Positions 1-10,664 of a DNA stretch of 64,000 nt are shown here, one piece after another (position 1 is the first letter of the stretch; every line of letters starts with the position of its first letter). The notes below the pieces were generated by a model. That model was not told where the DNA came from. It made no database searches and worked only from the letters and a program-made list of their open reading frames with translations. Both the position numbers and the translations under genes were made by a program. The stretch covers positions 233,188 to 297,187 of the forward strand of contig JACEVL010000953.1 of assembly GCA_020284085.1 (NCBI GenBank), read 5' to 3'. This stretch comes from Aporrectodea caliginosa (Eukaryota > Annelida > Clitellata > Crassiclitellata > Lumbricidae).

Positions 1-61
1 TAGATGATGTTCCAAGAGTTTCGCTTATGTTGGCTTTACACCAGCGGCCATTATTTAAAAC

Positions 62-500
62 TTCAGAGGAATTTAAGCACAACACTTCAGAGGAAGTTAA
101 GCACAAAAGACCTCAGCTACTATGCTACTAGGCTAGTCTCTATCAGCAAATCGAGCACTATTCAGTGAAGATGAAGTCGGTTCTTAATGAACTGTTATAT
201 CCGAAACAGAAAGACAATTTATGTATAGGCCTAATGTGAGTCTCCGAAATGTCTAAACGCCATAAAAACGTCCCTGCCAGCATTTCCACTGGCATTTAAT
301 GGAACCGGTATGTGCTTTATATTTGTCCCATATCGTGATATTGGTCCCATATTAGGTTCCATGTGGGCAATGAGCATGCTAGCAGAGGTAATATTATTAT
401 TGATACAAGCTTAACCCGCTTGTAGAAAAAGAGGTTTTATCTGTGTCACAACACATTCGGCTCTGGCAACCTTCTGCTTGGCTCATGTTTCCAAAAATGT
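62..500 (+). repeat. Dispersed repeat, copy 1
   Basis: This stretch matches 5880-6345 in the same orientation. Shared blocks include the AACTTC-rich start, a CAGCATTTCCA block, GGTCCCATATTAGGTTCC-like text, and CATCCTTCTGCTTGGCTCA near the end. Both copies are diverged and have no long open frame. The opening words (aacttcagaggaatttaagcac) recur in shorter form near 6625 and 62010, so this is a dispersed family. I cannot assign a class. Confidence 0.6.
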
Positions 501-1239
501 TTATGGCAATACAGGGCAAGGAAGAACTATTAGATTTTAGACTGCTCCCAGCGAAGTCCGCTAATGATGATTCCACATGCCGTCTGACTGAAGTTGATGT
601 CTAAGGCACAGGTTTACTCAATATAATACGTGTTCCGAATTTAGATGTGGACCTACGCAGTGTTCTTATATGACCTCATTTCCCTACACGCAATCGGATT
701 TATCACGCCCTATTTGCAACACCCTTATTTGAGACCATAGGTCAACTCATTAACGCCATTACTCAGGCCTGTCAGTTTGTGAAATATTGCTTACTTTGCT
801 GCGGGTCCATGATAGAGATTTATAGATCTCTTTCTGTCAATTGGCTTTCTCACATCCATCATCTACGTTTTACTCGCCTAATTTCAACTCTTAGTAAGTA
901 GTTTAGTTGAAAACACTACGGTTTGTATGCTCCTAATGCTATTGTCTCTGCTGCCTACTGTAAACTATCACTTTAAACAAGTCGACAGTTGGTTGAGTTT
1001 TTAGCAAGTCACTTTGTTACAAGATGTCGACCTTAAGTCTTCGTGAAGTTATTTTACAGTCAATTCTGGTCAGGTAGGTTGGCTGATCTAAGTGACTGCT
1101 AGGTTACTGCTAGGTCTATTTAATAGTAGGCCTATAGGCTACAATAATAACATTGTCAAAACAATCTTGTGAAAGATTAAGCAGCATAAACTATTTTTGT
1201 GTGTAGAATAAACGTTCAAAAACTGATAATTTGCTGAAA
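501..1239. other. No gene recognised
   Basis: Stop codons are frequent in all frames. I see no repeat boundary, RNA-like structure or recognisable protein. The right end lies just downstream (minus strand) of the lectin exon relic at 1240-1440, so it could include 3' UTR or flank of that locus. Confidence 0.4.
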
Positions 1240-1440
1240 TCAAACATGACTCGTAACCTCACGCAAAGGACAAGCTGTCCACGTTCACATAAAATCATTC
1301 CACTTCGAGGCTGTGTAGTGTGTATTTATTCAGTGACGCAGTTGTCTCACTTTGCTTTGCACGGCTACTGTAGGTTCTCCAGAAGCCCAGTTGCTGTACA
1401 TGGGAAACATGCGGATGTAAGTTACCTAGATTTTGTCACT
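1240..1440 (-). pseudogene. C-type lectin C-terminal exon relic (locus 1)
   Basis: The minus strand reads MYSNWASGEP, then an out-of-frame stretch, then KWNDFM, a stop codon (TGA), and TWTACPLREVTSHV before the terminal stop. It aligns with the end of the intact lectin exons at 53120-53406 and 8918-9227, which carry NWNRGEPNC or NWAPGEPNC and KWND(L)xCTW. Here the residue after KWNDFM, a conserved cysteine (TGT/TGC), has become TGA. A second conserved cysteine is arginine, and the asparagine of EPN is lost. The sequence around the terminal stop is still similar to the 8918 exon. It lies only about 190 bp downstream of the stalk exon at 1626-1981, and no middle lectin exon is present between them. 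I infer that the locus lost that exon and decayed. Confidence 0.72.
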
Positions 1441-1625
1441 GAATCTGAGAAAGAACCTCATGTAAGGCTGGCCAAATTTAGCAAGGTCACCTCTTTCCTT
1501 TATCTAAATAATTATCTAAATAATAATACCAAGTAAATGATTGGCTTGCCAGATCACACCAATTTGAATTCATGAAATTAATTCAAGTTTCTTGTTAGTT
1601 TATAATCTTAGGACTTCACATTTAC

Positions 1626-1981
1626 CTGGGTACGTTGCGGCCTTGCACTTGGATTTCTTTCTTCTTCTCCACACCCTCCATTTGCAGTTGTCTTTTGATT
1701 TCCTCCATTGAGTCGTTCATAAATGTGTCGTGACGTTCGACGCGATCCTCCAGACGTGCGACTTGAGTTTTAAGATTCTGAAATTCTGATTGAATACTTT
1801 CAGTTAAAGCAACCAATGCATCGCTGTAATACTTCTGGAGGTTTTTAACAGACCCAGAGAACCCATTAACTGTGTATTGTTTATCATTTTTGCAGCCACC
1901 AGCGGCACTCTTCCCTATTACAAAAATGTTGCCGAAATTAATTATAAGCAACAGCACAAGAGCACAGGAAGACTTCGACAT
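1626..1981 (-). CDS. Stalked C-type lectin, exon 1 (signal peptide and short coiled coil), locus 1
   Basis: This open exon starts at ATG 1981-1979 (MSKSSCALVLLLIINFGNIF). An upstream GTG at 1987 is in frame but is not a likely start. The hydrophobic N-terminus is a secretion signal ending near VIGKSAAGG. A cysteine follows in the mature N-terminus (GGCKNDKQ), then one coiled-coil unit with SEFQNLKTQVARLEDRVERH and a MNDS sequon-like site. The exon ends CCCAG|GTAAAT, a good donor in phase 2, as in the paralogous exons at 60189-61000 and 29724-30375. The longer open frame past this point is intron read-through. Compared with those paralogues the stalk is reduced to about one repeat. The family is inferred to be secreted lectins with an oligomerising stalk. 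The only downstream lectin exon nearby is broken, so this locus is probably non-functional unless other exons lie outside the window. Confidence 0.7.
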
Positions 1982-2078
1982 TCTCACAGTTGTGGTTCAA
2001 AAGCGTCCTGAAAGTTTAGGACACAATCACAGACACGTAAACTGGGAAAATGAACTGGTCAGAGTACTGCAGTCGGCG

Positions 2079-2086
2079 TATTTATA
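2079..2086 (-). promoter_or_regulatory. TATA box candidate for lectin locus 1
   Basis: The minus strand reads GGCTATAAATACGCC, a near-consensus TATA box about 100 bp upstream of the ATG at 1981. The leader between them contains TTGTGTCCTAAACTTTCAGGA, which is conserved upstream of the ATG in the paralogue at 61000. This supports a shared promoter-proximal region. The TATA itself is not obvious in the other copies. Confidence 0.5.
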
Positions 2087-2199
2087 GCCTACACTCCAAA
2101 ATTTCTAGTTGCTTATACACACTAATTAATTATTATCAGACTATGTAATTTTCATAACCACTGCGGGCATCTAAATGCCACACTCATGACCAAGCATAG

Positions 2200-2268
2200 T
2201 ACACACACCCAAACCCACCCACACACCCACACACACACACACGCACGCACACACACACACACACACAA
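2200..2268. repeat. (CA)n microsatellite
   Basis: Run of CA dinucleotides with CCCA and CG interruptions. Confidence 0.95.
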
Positions 2269-2749
2269 CCACTTGTTTACTTCACATCTTCACGCATTCA
2301 AAACATTTCGCAGAAGTCTCGAACGCACGAAAGCGCACAATTAACCCCAACGACAAGGCAAAAGAACTCACTACTCTCATATCTGTCACCACGATCAACG
2401 TGTTGCTGCCACTACTCATCACTTATCCACTATACAGCTTTTCCATTTCAAGACTACTCTGGAAAGCCGTTAACTCTCTTCTCTCTCTTCACTACCAAGC
2501 TATCTACCCTCTCCCTCTATCGCCAATACCTGTTGCACACGTTTCTCTGATAAAATCTCATCCCTTCGCTTCTCCTTGCAATCCCTACTCGATTCTCATT
2601 CCCCTCTACGTCTTCCTCAAGCATCGAACCCGTGCCTCTTAGCAATCCCACTCCTCTGCCTCTGAGTATTCTCTCCTAACTCATCTTCCAACCTCAAAAT
2701 CAGAAGTTCACGTCTCCTAAATTCTCTCTCCAACAAACAATGTTAACTA

Positions 2750-2834
2750 GATGGTGATTATTTTGGTGATAACAGGAACGCGGACAGAGGCGCACTCTGT
2801 CCTAGTTGCTGTTATCACCAAAATAATCACTATC
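2750..2834. repeat. Near-perfect 40-bp-stem hairpin
   Basis: Left arm 2750-2789 and right arm 2795-2834 are inverted copies with about four mismatches and a 5-base loop (gcgca). The arms carry GATTATTTTGGTGATAACAG and its complement. It could be a short palindromic MITE, a hairpin-type small-RNA precursor, or a cruciform-prone sequence. No flanking target duplication is evident. Confidence 0.8.
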
Positions 2835-3520
2835 TCTCCCCTACTTGTCACTTTCCCATCGCCTTCACGTTCTCTCTTGTCATTCGCATTCTAAAAAATG
2901 CTATTTGACAAGGAAAACCTCTATAGCGCATAGCGATAGCGCATTGGATAACACCTTGGCATAGAGAGCGAGAGGTACCGAGATCGAGATCCGTAGGCGG
3001 ACATGTTTTGTAGGCTGCTATTAGCGCCGTGTATTGCAGGCTGTCTGTTCTGTTAGTAGTTAAGATTTATGTCTTTTGTCATTTTGTGTTCTTGTGAATT
3101 GTTTCAATTGCATAATTGTACACTGTAACCGGTTGCGGTTTTGTCAACCGGATCGTTTCCATAAAGAATATTAAAAAAGTGGACATTTGCACCAACGTCC
3201 GGACAATTTTGGATCAATCCGGGACACGGGACTCACAAGGCCAATTCCGGGACTGTCCCGACGAATCCGGGACGGTTGGCAGCCTTACTGCTGAAGTGTG
3301 TTTATCCGCAATATTTTAGGCCCTATCATTTTAGGTCACGGTATTATGCCATAAACCAAGCAACTAGCCTATGGACTGAAGTGGTTGATGGAGATAGGTC
3401 TAATTACCGTGGTTATTTAATGACTAACATGTGATGCTTTGCGGGTAAGATAACAGAAATAACAAGTGTTTCTGCGGAAATGCCAGTGACCTGGTTAAGG
3501 ATTTCACAAGAATTATTCAA
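2835..3520. other. No gene; possible DNA-transposon end near 3190-3290
   Basis: No credible coding frame. The segment 3190-3290 contains repeated TCCGGGAC-type words followed by GGTTGGCAGCC, which resembles decayed termini of some hAT-like elements. I could not find the partner end. Confidence 0.3.
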
Positions 3521-3720
3521 GGGTCCGATATATATATAATATTTCAGCCCACGACCTATCATTTGACAATCCAGCACGCTAGCCACGACACTATCGAGCG
3601 CTCCATATTATATATGCATATATGATATATATATACTATTATACTCACATATAATAATTATATATGATTTAATAGTCCCTATAATATATATATATCCATA
3701 TAATAAATGGAAAATTTCAC
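3521..3720. repeat. TA-rich low-complexity tract
   Basis: Several (TA)n runs interrupted by short unique words, for example around 3525-3540, 3605-3660 and 3680-3705. There is no coding content. Confidence 0.85.
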
Positions 3721-5014
3721 AGGGTCCATGATGTTTTCGAAAGGACACTTCTCATAATTATATAATGTAGGCTATGCGTAATAATCAGATTAACTTTTCG
3801 TATACAAATTATCATAGCAGGGTAGCAGAAATGGAGGATTTCGCCATCGAAATTGCCTAGCATAGTTGTGAGTAATGTAAGTCGAATAGTATGATGTTTT
3901 CATGGAAATTGCTGAGTTTGCAGTAACTTGGATATGATAGCTTGGAAGAATTACTTTCGATCCCGAGATCCGAGACCGACAGGCGAGGATTAGCGAAGTT
4001 ACAGCGTGTAGATTAAGGAGTGGTTGCAGACTTTGAGGGAGACATGACATTGCTTCTTTCATTTGTAAGATTTATAACGATCTCCCAAGTTTGAACACTT
4101 ACAAGATAGACTCTGATCATGTGTCCGGTAACTCAAAATTCGATTCTCGCCCCCATTGGATGGTTATTTAGGTCAGGCTAATACTGTCAACGAATAAGAT
4201 GCCGTCTGTTCTTGAAAATATGAATAAATAGACTAATGAATCGTATGCAGAAATGGGTCAATTCAATAGCAATCAAAACAATTAATTAAATAAGGAACTA
4301 GTTAGGCTTAAATGTCTTATCAGAACCAAATTGGACCAGCACCTTATCTGATTAATTTAGATCTATATACTATTGGAACCTAAGATACCTACCTCGTTGC
4401 AGTAGACTGATTTCTTGTAGCTCCCATCCTACACTTCCAGTGTTCAGCTACCACAGAGTCCTGACGATGTACATGTATATGATTCACAGCGCTGAATCGG
4501 CGTAGGTATTTCTGAACCGGTCGTTTCTTGCCGAATCGCACCGTACAATTCAGCAACAAGAGTTCTTTAGAACAAATAGTGTTCCTTCGAACAAACAACG
4601 TTCCTTCAATACGTTGAAACGTTATTCGCGTAAGTAGTGCATGTGTTTATCGACACCGAACCTACGACACTGTGATTATGCTAAAGTTCTATAATAGGCT
4701 ACGGTGCTTTGAGCAATCCCGTGCATGGTTCGTATTGTCCCATGCTTAACTCTTTACTTTCTTCACAAAATGTCTTCCCGTTCGACCGATCAGTTCGACA
4801 ACTATTTCCGTCACTCGATTAACTGATCCTCACATCGAACTTTAATTGTTAATTCGATCGATCAGGAAAAATCTGCCGCTAACGACTCGCCCTTCCAAAT
4901 CTCTCAACCCTCTTACGTAAATTCGTCAGCTAATCACTGTCTAACCGTCCAAATTATCTCTTTCCTCCTCACACCTTTCTTTTCAACCGATCCTTAATCT
5001 AGGCTGCGTGAAGA
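3721..5014. other. No gene recognised
   Basis: AT-rich sequence with only short open frames on both strands and no protein similarity I can recognise. Segment 4780-4880 contains several TCGAC/CGATCAG words in both orientations but no clear array. Confidence 0.4.
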
Positions 5015-5054
5015 ACCTCCACCAGTTCGTTCTTTAGAACGAACTGGTGGAGGT
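5015..5054. repeat. Perfect 40-bp palindrome
   Basis: A 19-bp arm beginning ACCTCCACCAGTTCGTTCT is followed by a 2-base centre and its exact complement. A perfect palindrome of this size is either very young or actively homogenised. No flanking duplication is visible. Confidence 0.9.
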
Positions 5055-5299
5055 CTCCGTCCGTCGTTCATCCTCTCTCATCTGTCAATCACCAGCAACG
5101 TGCCAATTGTGGACTCGATTTGATATAGCGCCAGTAATCAGGCTTATAACCTGACGTGACCTTTCTGTAGCGCTGAGGAAATTTCGGAGATTTGCATTAC
5201 ATTAGAGTATGCCTGGTAGATGTTGTTTTTACTAATTAACTTTAATATAGGAATGACGGAAAGAACATTTGGAGCAGAGACCTCAAAAGTGAATGTAAT

Positions 5300-5490
5300 G
5301 TAGGCCTAGATTTCTTTCCATTTGCTTTACCTCCATCTGCATCATCTAACAGACTAAGCTGTAATGAGTACACTGACTGTACACTATCGGTGGGAAGACG
5401 AGACCGCTAAGGAGAGGACTGGCCACCCGCCCTCATATGCCGAGGATAAGAAAATTAAGTCGCTAAAATTGATACCTTTGGCTGCCCCTT
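5300..5490 (+). mobile_element. SINE family copy (body and tail, 5'-truncated)
   Basis: The words AATGAGTACACTGAC, GGACTGGCCACCC, CCGAGGATAAGAAAATTAAG and GTCGCTAA are shared, in the same order, with 59075-59205. The front part is shared with 28637-28720 and 44990-45080. The copies at 28545 and 44900 also carry a tRNA-like head. I infer a tRNA-derived SINE of about 300 bp; this copy lacks the head. Confidence 0.6.
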
Positions 5491-5499
5491 GGATGTGTG

Positions 5500-5548
5500 T
5501 GTGTCTGTATGTGCGCGCGCGCGCGTGTGTGTGTGTGTGTGTGGATGT
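5500..5548. repeat. (GT)n/(GC)n microsatellite
   Basis: GT and GC dinucleotide run with short interruptions. Confidence 0.95.
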
Positions 5549-5879
5549 GTGTTTGTGAAGCTTGAATATTTCTTGCAAATCCAGGACCAAGTCACAAGCA
5601 ACTTCAGCTGTCAATAAACTCTGGCCCTGAGTTATTCCTTGCATCCTCTTTACCATGTCTGTACACCAAAATGCAGATAGCGGATAGCAATTTGTCAATG
5701 AAAGAATATTCTTATCTTCCTGCTTGCTGGTGTTGAATAATTCCTTAAATACTGGTCTAGGCCACAGGCAACGTCTGTTTTCACTGTGCTGTGGCCTCTC
5801 TAACAATCTCTTTTTTGCAGGAATTTCATATCTGTATAGTTAAATCTGTATTCTAATAATTATGTAAGCTTAATATCTG

Positions 5880-6345
5880 GAAACTTCCGAGGGGATTTAG
5901 GCACAAAAGCCGAGTAAACAACTTGACCCATTCTGTTACTAAGCTTGCCTCTTTCATCAATTTGAGCATTGTTAGCGTGCTGATGAAGTGATTTTTAATG
6001 AACTATAACAACTATTATAATTATGAAAAAATGCAATGCCGGAGCAGAGGATGGATTAGCAGGAAACATAAAATGTAAATATAATGTAAATCTCACAAAT
6101 TTCTAAGAGCCACACAAAAGTCGCGTTGCTGGCAGCATTTCCATGGACATTAGATGGAACTCGTATGGGCTTTATACTTGTTCCATATGGGACATGGGTC
6201 CTATAATTGGTTCCATTGGGCAAGCTAGCAGAGATATTGGATACCAGCCTCACCCGCATACAAAAAACAGACGTTATCTATTACAGAACGTATTATGGTA
6301 TTCTTCTCTGGCATCCTTCTGCTTGGCTCAGAATCATTTCCAAAT
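5880..6345 (+). repeat. Dispersed repeat, copy 2
   Basis: Second copy of the repeat at 62-500, in the same order: aacttccgaggggatttaggcac, TTTTTAATGAACT, GGCAGCATTTCCA, CATCCTTCTGCTTGGCTCA. Neither copy has an intact coding frame. Confidence 0.6.
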
Positions 6346-6734
6346 TTTTTTTATTGGGACTGGTTACATCAACTCGAACTCGTCGTGTCTTGGACCTTCT
6401 TCTTCGAGCAATCTTCCGCTGCACGCGCGTACAGTTGCATTTAACTTTGCTCAGCAAACATTTTCTAGTTGCCTTCAAAAGCATTCAGATCATTTAGCAG
6501 TCATTGATGTAGCGCCGGTGTTAGGTACTTAAAACGCGCTATATTGAGTGTCTTGATAATACATACATACATACATGCATACACAGTTTAGGCCCATGTT
6601 CTAAATTTCTTGTTTAAAATTATTGAAAACTTCAGCGGGGTATTTAGGCATAAAAGCCTAGTAAGCCACTTAATGTAATATGATGTATGCTATTGCCTTG
6701 AGAAACGAACGGAATCGAGACCATACGATCGCTA

Positions 6735-6786
6735 CAAGAAGACGTATATATATATATATTATATATATATAGGCCTATATATATTA
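6735..6786. repeat. (TA)n microsatellite
   Basis: TA dinucleotide run with one GGCC interruption. Confidence 0.9.
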
Positions 6787-6866
6787 TTGCCAAGGCTCTC
6801 TCTTTGTCTTGTCTTCATCACTTTTGATCGGTGGACTGAGGACTGTATGTTATCAACCCATGCCAC

Positions 6867-7053
6867 CAGTGGCGTTACGAAGGGTTTCAGCGCCCAGGGG
6901 CAAGGGTTGATGACTGCGCCCCTTTTAATTTTATTGTTGACTTTTAATTGTTCTGGTCATAGTACTGTGTACCACTGAAAGCCAATTCTGCGCCCCCCTG
7001 GTGCTGCGCCCGGGAACGGCTGCCCTCTCTGCCCCCCCTTCGTTACGCCCCTG
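6867..7053. mobile_element. hAT-like MITE (187 bp)
   Basis: Left end CAGTGGCGTTACGAAGGG and right end CCCTTCGTTACGCCCCTG are inverted repeats. They are flanked by 8-bp duplications CATGCCAC (6859-6866) and CATGACAC (7054-7061) with one mismatch. An 8-bp duplication and CAG-type ends fit hAT superfamily non-autonomous elements. The interior is GC-rich and has no transposase. Confidence 0.78.
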
Positions 7054-7384
7054 CATGACACTTAGGTTTCCTTGAGATCTTGATCCAGGAACTGTGCCTT
7101 GAATAAGCTCCTTCTCCAGACAATATGTACTCTTCGGTAGGACGTGCCAAACAAATATATATCCAGCTTCTAATTTCGAACTCAGGTCTCCCATTGATCA
7201 GAACCAGTCGAAAGCAGTCGAGCAAGAGAGATTGTAAGACAGACTACAGTAGAAAATCAATCCGAAAGAAACATCAGTCTCGTCTAAAAGAAACCAGAGA
7301 AATAGCTGAGCAGGGACAAGTATTTACCACTGAATAGAATCCTTTTGGAGCGTCTTGAGAAATCTTTCGTTATGATCGATACTG

Positions 7385-8078
7385 TCCTTCTTTGGCTTCA
7401 GTACATCCTCGCGGACTGTTCCCACTCTGTCGTCTTATAAGCCTGCACGTTCCGTCTGGTCCCCTCTTCTTTTTGGCCTTCCTCGAGGTTCTTTAATGGC
7501 CATATTCTATACATTATCTTCGCTGCCGACCTAGGATGGATTGTCATTCCTATGGGTGTTGATGTCCATCAGTATGCAGACGACACTCAGGCCTTTGCTC
7601 ACGGCTCAGCGATTGCTGCTCTTTCATTGGTTGATGCAACATCTGCCCTTAGTCTCTGGTGACTTCCAACCGCCTTCGATTAAACTGTATTAAGACCAAG
7701 TTCATTTGGTTTAGCGGTAGTGCCCAGCTTGTTAAGATCGATATCTTTTCTTTGCGTCAGAGGTTTCCGGACGTTCTTTTCTCGTACAAAATCCGTGATC
7801 TTGGAGTTGTCCTAGACCGGGATATCTCCCTGACTGATCATGCTAACCCTGCCTGCCGTTCAGGCGTCGACCATCCACTTCAGCCCCGTATCATCCGCTT
7901 CTTCCTTCAAGCTGCGGTTTCAACTCCGTGTGACAAACCTTGGGAAATATTTACGTACAGATGCCAATGTCACCAAGCAATACAATTTGGCAATGGCATA
8001 AGTTGGGAAGCAAGTGACAAGTCATCTGATGTCCTGCATGGATCCATGCCTTGTGCTTTAGAATTCTTCCATTGATGG
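7385..8078 (+). pseudogene. Non-LTR retrotransposon reverse transcriptase fragment (L2/CR1-like)
   Basis: The plus strand reads SVWSPLLFGLP, then HQYADDTQAF (the catalytic YADD box), then MTSNRLRLNCIKTKFIWFSG and IRDLGVVLDRDISLTDH. These are the palm-to-thumb blocks of a LINE reverse transcriptase. A stop replaces the codon before LPTAFD/MTSNRL, and the frame shifts at least twice. The copy is truncated at both ends, with no endonuclease and no 3' tail. The YADDTQ box and the RDLGV(V/I)LD block are typical of the L2/CR1 group; the clade assignment is approximate. Confidence 0.8.
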
Positions 8079-8411
8079 CTCAAAAGCCGATAAAAGTAAA
8101 GGGCACCCCCATAAGTCCCGCTATGGGGAACTAAACCTCAAGTTACTAAATAACAGTAATACTGACGGATGCTAATTGATATAAGTTGTCCATACAGTCG
8201 TTCACAAAAAACGATCTACTTTTAACCTCTTCCTTTGAATGAGTCAGAATTTATTTGAGTTTGCCATAAGTCAATTGAAGCTTAGAATAAGCGACTTATA
8301 AGTCGCCCTGATATAAATGACTTCCAGGTCTAGTTTACATAATGCAAATACATTATCTGAACAATGTCAAGATAGATCAACTAAGCACAAACTATTTCGT
8401 AGGTGGCTATG
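8079..8411. other. No gene recognised
   Basis: Unique-looking sequence between a LINE fragment and a MITE. I see no coding or repeat signal. Confidence 0.4.
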
Positions 8412-8419
8412 AATTTAAA

Positions 8420-8875
8420 TAGGGCTGGTACTGATTAAAATAATTTTAATCGATTAATCTCCTAAATTTAATCGAGATTAATCGATTAAATTCGATTAAT
8501 TTGGCCAATATTACATAAAGCGTGAAAAACTGTTTACACTGCAAAATGCTTCAATCATTCGACATGCTAAAGTTCAAATTGTCAAACTGAGAAAAAGTCA
8601 GTTGTAATTACCTTCTATCTACAAAAATCTTTAATAATATCGCCAATTTCAACTTTTCTCTCAGCATTTACCTTAAATGCAAAATGATCGCTTAATTTTC
8701 CACTCAAATGTTTCACATTAGTACTGTTTTCCATTATTGTTTATTCCGGAATTAGGTCGGTTGACGTCATAAAATAAGGAAAAAATTAATCGATAATTAA
8801 TCGAACAAGCCAAAATTAATCGATTAAAACTTTAACGATTAATCGATTAATTAATCCTTATAATCCGCAGCCCTA
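8420..8875. mobile_element. hAT-like MITE (456 bp) with TAATCGATTA-rich ends
   Basis: Left end TAGGGCTGG and right end CAGCCCTA are inverted, and subterminal TAATCGATTAAT words run inward from both ends. Flanks AATTTAAA (8412-8419) and AATTTGAA (8876-8883) form an 8-bp target duplication with one mismatch. TAGGGCTG ends and 8-bp duplications are typical of hAT/Charlie-like elements. The minus strand inside reads ENSTNVKHLSGKLSDHFAF, possibly a remnant of a BED-type zinc finger region. No transposase core remains. It lies about 35 bp past the stop of the lectin exon at 8918. Confidence 0.82.
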
Positions 8876-8917
8876 AATTTGAAGTCAAATTTAAGCATTG
8901 CACACAATTTGCTGAAA

Positions 8918-9227
8918 TCAAGTTCGAACAGTAACCTCACACAGAGAACATACAGACCATGTGCACATCAAATCATTCCACTTTGAGGCAGGGCTCTTTT
9001 GCATAGCTACACATGCTTCAATTTCGTTATTTCCACAGTTAGGTTCTCCAGGAGCCCAGTTGCTGTGTTGTATGGGAAAAGTCGCACCGCTGTTTGATGT
9101 CCATTCAAACGGTGAGTTGCAATCGGAAATATTCCTTCGTCTAGCACCAATCCAAAATAGTAGGAATGCAAGTAATTTGAATGGATATAATTTGAACAAT
9201 TGTTATCCGAACATCGTGCCCAATATA
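8918..9227 (-). pseudogene. C-type lectin C-terminal exon (locus 2, probably frameshifted)
   Basis: The minus strand encodes WIGARRRNISDCNSPFEW, HSNWAPGEPNCG and KWNDLMCTWSVCSLCEVTV, then a stop at 8918-8920. It therefore has the WIG core, the EPN motif (mannose-type specificity in vertebrate lectins) and the WND calcium-ligand motif. An acceptor TTTAG lies at 9228-9231, and from there the frame expected by the paralogue reads YWARCSDNNCSNYIHSNY. It reaches FWIGA only after a one-base shift near TATTTTGG. Either one base has been lost, or it is a sequencing error in a T run. The matching middle exon is at 16534-16721, with a donor of the right phase. If transcribed with it, this exon would complete the domain. 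The maT-like transposon at 9351-12110 lies in the presumed intron. Confidence 0.75.
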
Positions 9228-9350
9228 CTAAATTGAAAGTAATCATCCACTCTACTACTGTGTCAAATCTTGCACTGATATTCGGCACCGTTGTTATAAA
9301 ATTTCCGTGCGGCGCACACCTCTCGATTTTGAATATAAGTATTAAATATC

Positions 9351-10122
9351 ATGGCGCCGCTCACGGAAGAGGATAGAATTTTAATCCGAATTTTAAGAGC
9401 AGAAAAAGGATTTAATGCACATCAGATGATGATAGAATTCCCTTCTAGAAAATGGAATAAATATGCTCTACATCGATTGATTAAACAAATTGATGCTACG
9501 GGAACTTCTAACAGCCGCAACTGTGGTCGCAAACGTTCTGCGCGCACAGCAGCGAACATTGCACAAGTCCAAGAGTTAATTTGCAGCCAAGACAACAATC
9601 CAGGGACGAGTAAGAGTCCGAGAGAAATTAAGCGTGCGACCGGAATTTCACGCAGTACAGTTAGGCGCATTGCCAAACATGACCTCAACCTCAAAGTCTA
9701 TCGTCCAAGTGAGGTTCAGAAATTGTCTGATGCCGATTCGATAAAACGTATAGCCGCCTGCAAACGACTCAAGAAGCGAATGACAGATGAAAAGATCGAC
9801 AGAACATGGTTCACAGACGAGAAGATCTTCACGGTTCAGACGCCAACAAACACTCAGAACGACCGTGTGTATGCAAACGTTAGCTTTAAGCGTGAGGTTG
9901 CGCCTGCTCGGCTTCTGAAGGGCAGGAAGCACTTCTCGCAAAGTGTGATGGTGTCGTTGGCTGTTTCAAAGCTTGGAAAGACGGCGCCATTCTTTGTTAC
10001 TCCAAAGGCTAAGGTGAACGGTGTTTATTACTGCGATGAAGTACTCGCAAGAGGACTGCTACGTGATATTCGCCAACTGTCTGGACTTAATGGTTACATC
10101 TTTCAGCAAGATGGAGCGCCGG
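9351..10122 (+). pseudogene. maT-like (Tc1/mariner) transposase, N-terminal part, split by insertion
   Basis: The frame starts MAPLTEEDRILIRILRAEKG. It has an N-terminal helix-turn-helix, then a second one around ISRSTVRRIAKHDLNLKVYR, then the catalytic core block RTWFTDEKIFTV (first aspartate) and FQQDGAPV (second aspartate), where the frame hits the inserted element. It resumes at 11815. The second and third aspartates are 37 residues apart once the insert is ignored (DD37D), which places it with the maT-like branch of the IS630-Tc1-mariner superfamily. A transposase cuts and joins element ends at TA sites. I could not identify the terminal inverted repeats of this copy with confidence. Confidence 0.85.
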
Positions 10123-10274
10123 TGTAGGAGGCTGAATGCACTCCCCGTATGAAAAGACTCCGGGAGTGTTTTTATCCTAGTATATAATGACTCTAGAGTT
10201 AATCCATACTAGGACAAAAACACTCCACCCAGCGAATAAACACTCCGGGAGTGTTTTCGTTTAAGATCGGACCA

Positions 10275-10575
10275 AATGACTTAGGGAGTTGATTCTTCCT
10301 ATGACATATTGAATGGGGGAGTTAATTCTTCCTAGGACATATTCACTGGAGGAGTTAATTCTTCCTAGGACAAATTGACTGGGGGAGATCATTCTTCCTA
10401 GGACATATTGACTGGGGAGTTAATTCTTCCTAGGACAAATTGACTGGGGGAGTTAATTCTTCCTAGGACAAATTGACTGGGAGAGTTAATTCTTCCTAGG
10501 TCATAATGACTGGGCGAGTTAAGTCATCCTAGGACCATAATTATGACTTGTGGAGTTGATTCTTCCTAGTACAAA
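10275..10575 (+). repeat. Left minisatellite arm
   Basis: About nine tandem units of the form GGAGTTAATTCTTCCTAGGA plus CAAATTGACTGG, with unit-to-unit variants CATATT and CAAATT. Confidence 0.9.
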
Positions 10576-10664
10576 TTGAGGCGAACATTTAGTATCGTTG
10601 TGCGTAAGTTTACTGGCGTGTCACAGTATCTTTTGGCATGCTGCGAGGAAGGTACCATGTTTTC

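Noticed and set aside
9007..9288. 93-codon minus-strand frame overlapping the lectin exon at 8918-9227
   Set aside because: Its first part is in the expected frame before the one-base shift, but the remainder is out of the conserved lectin frame. It was not called as a separate gene.
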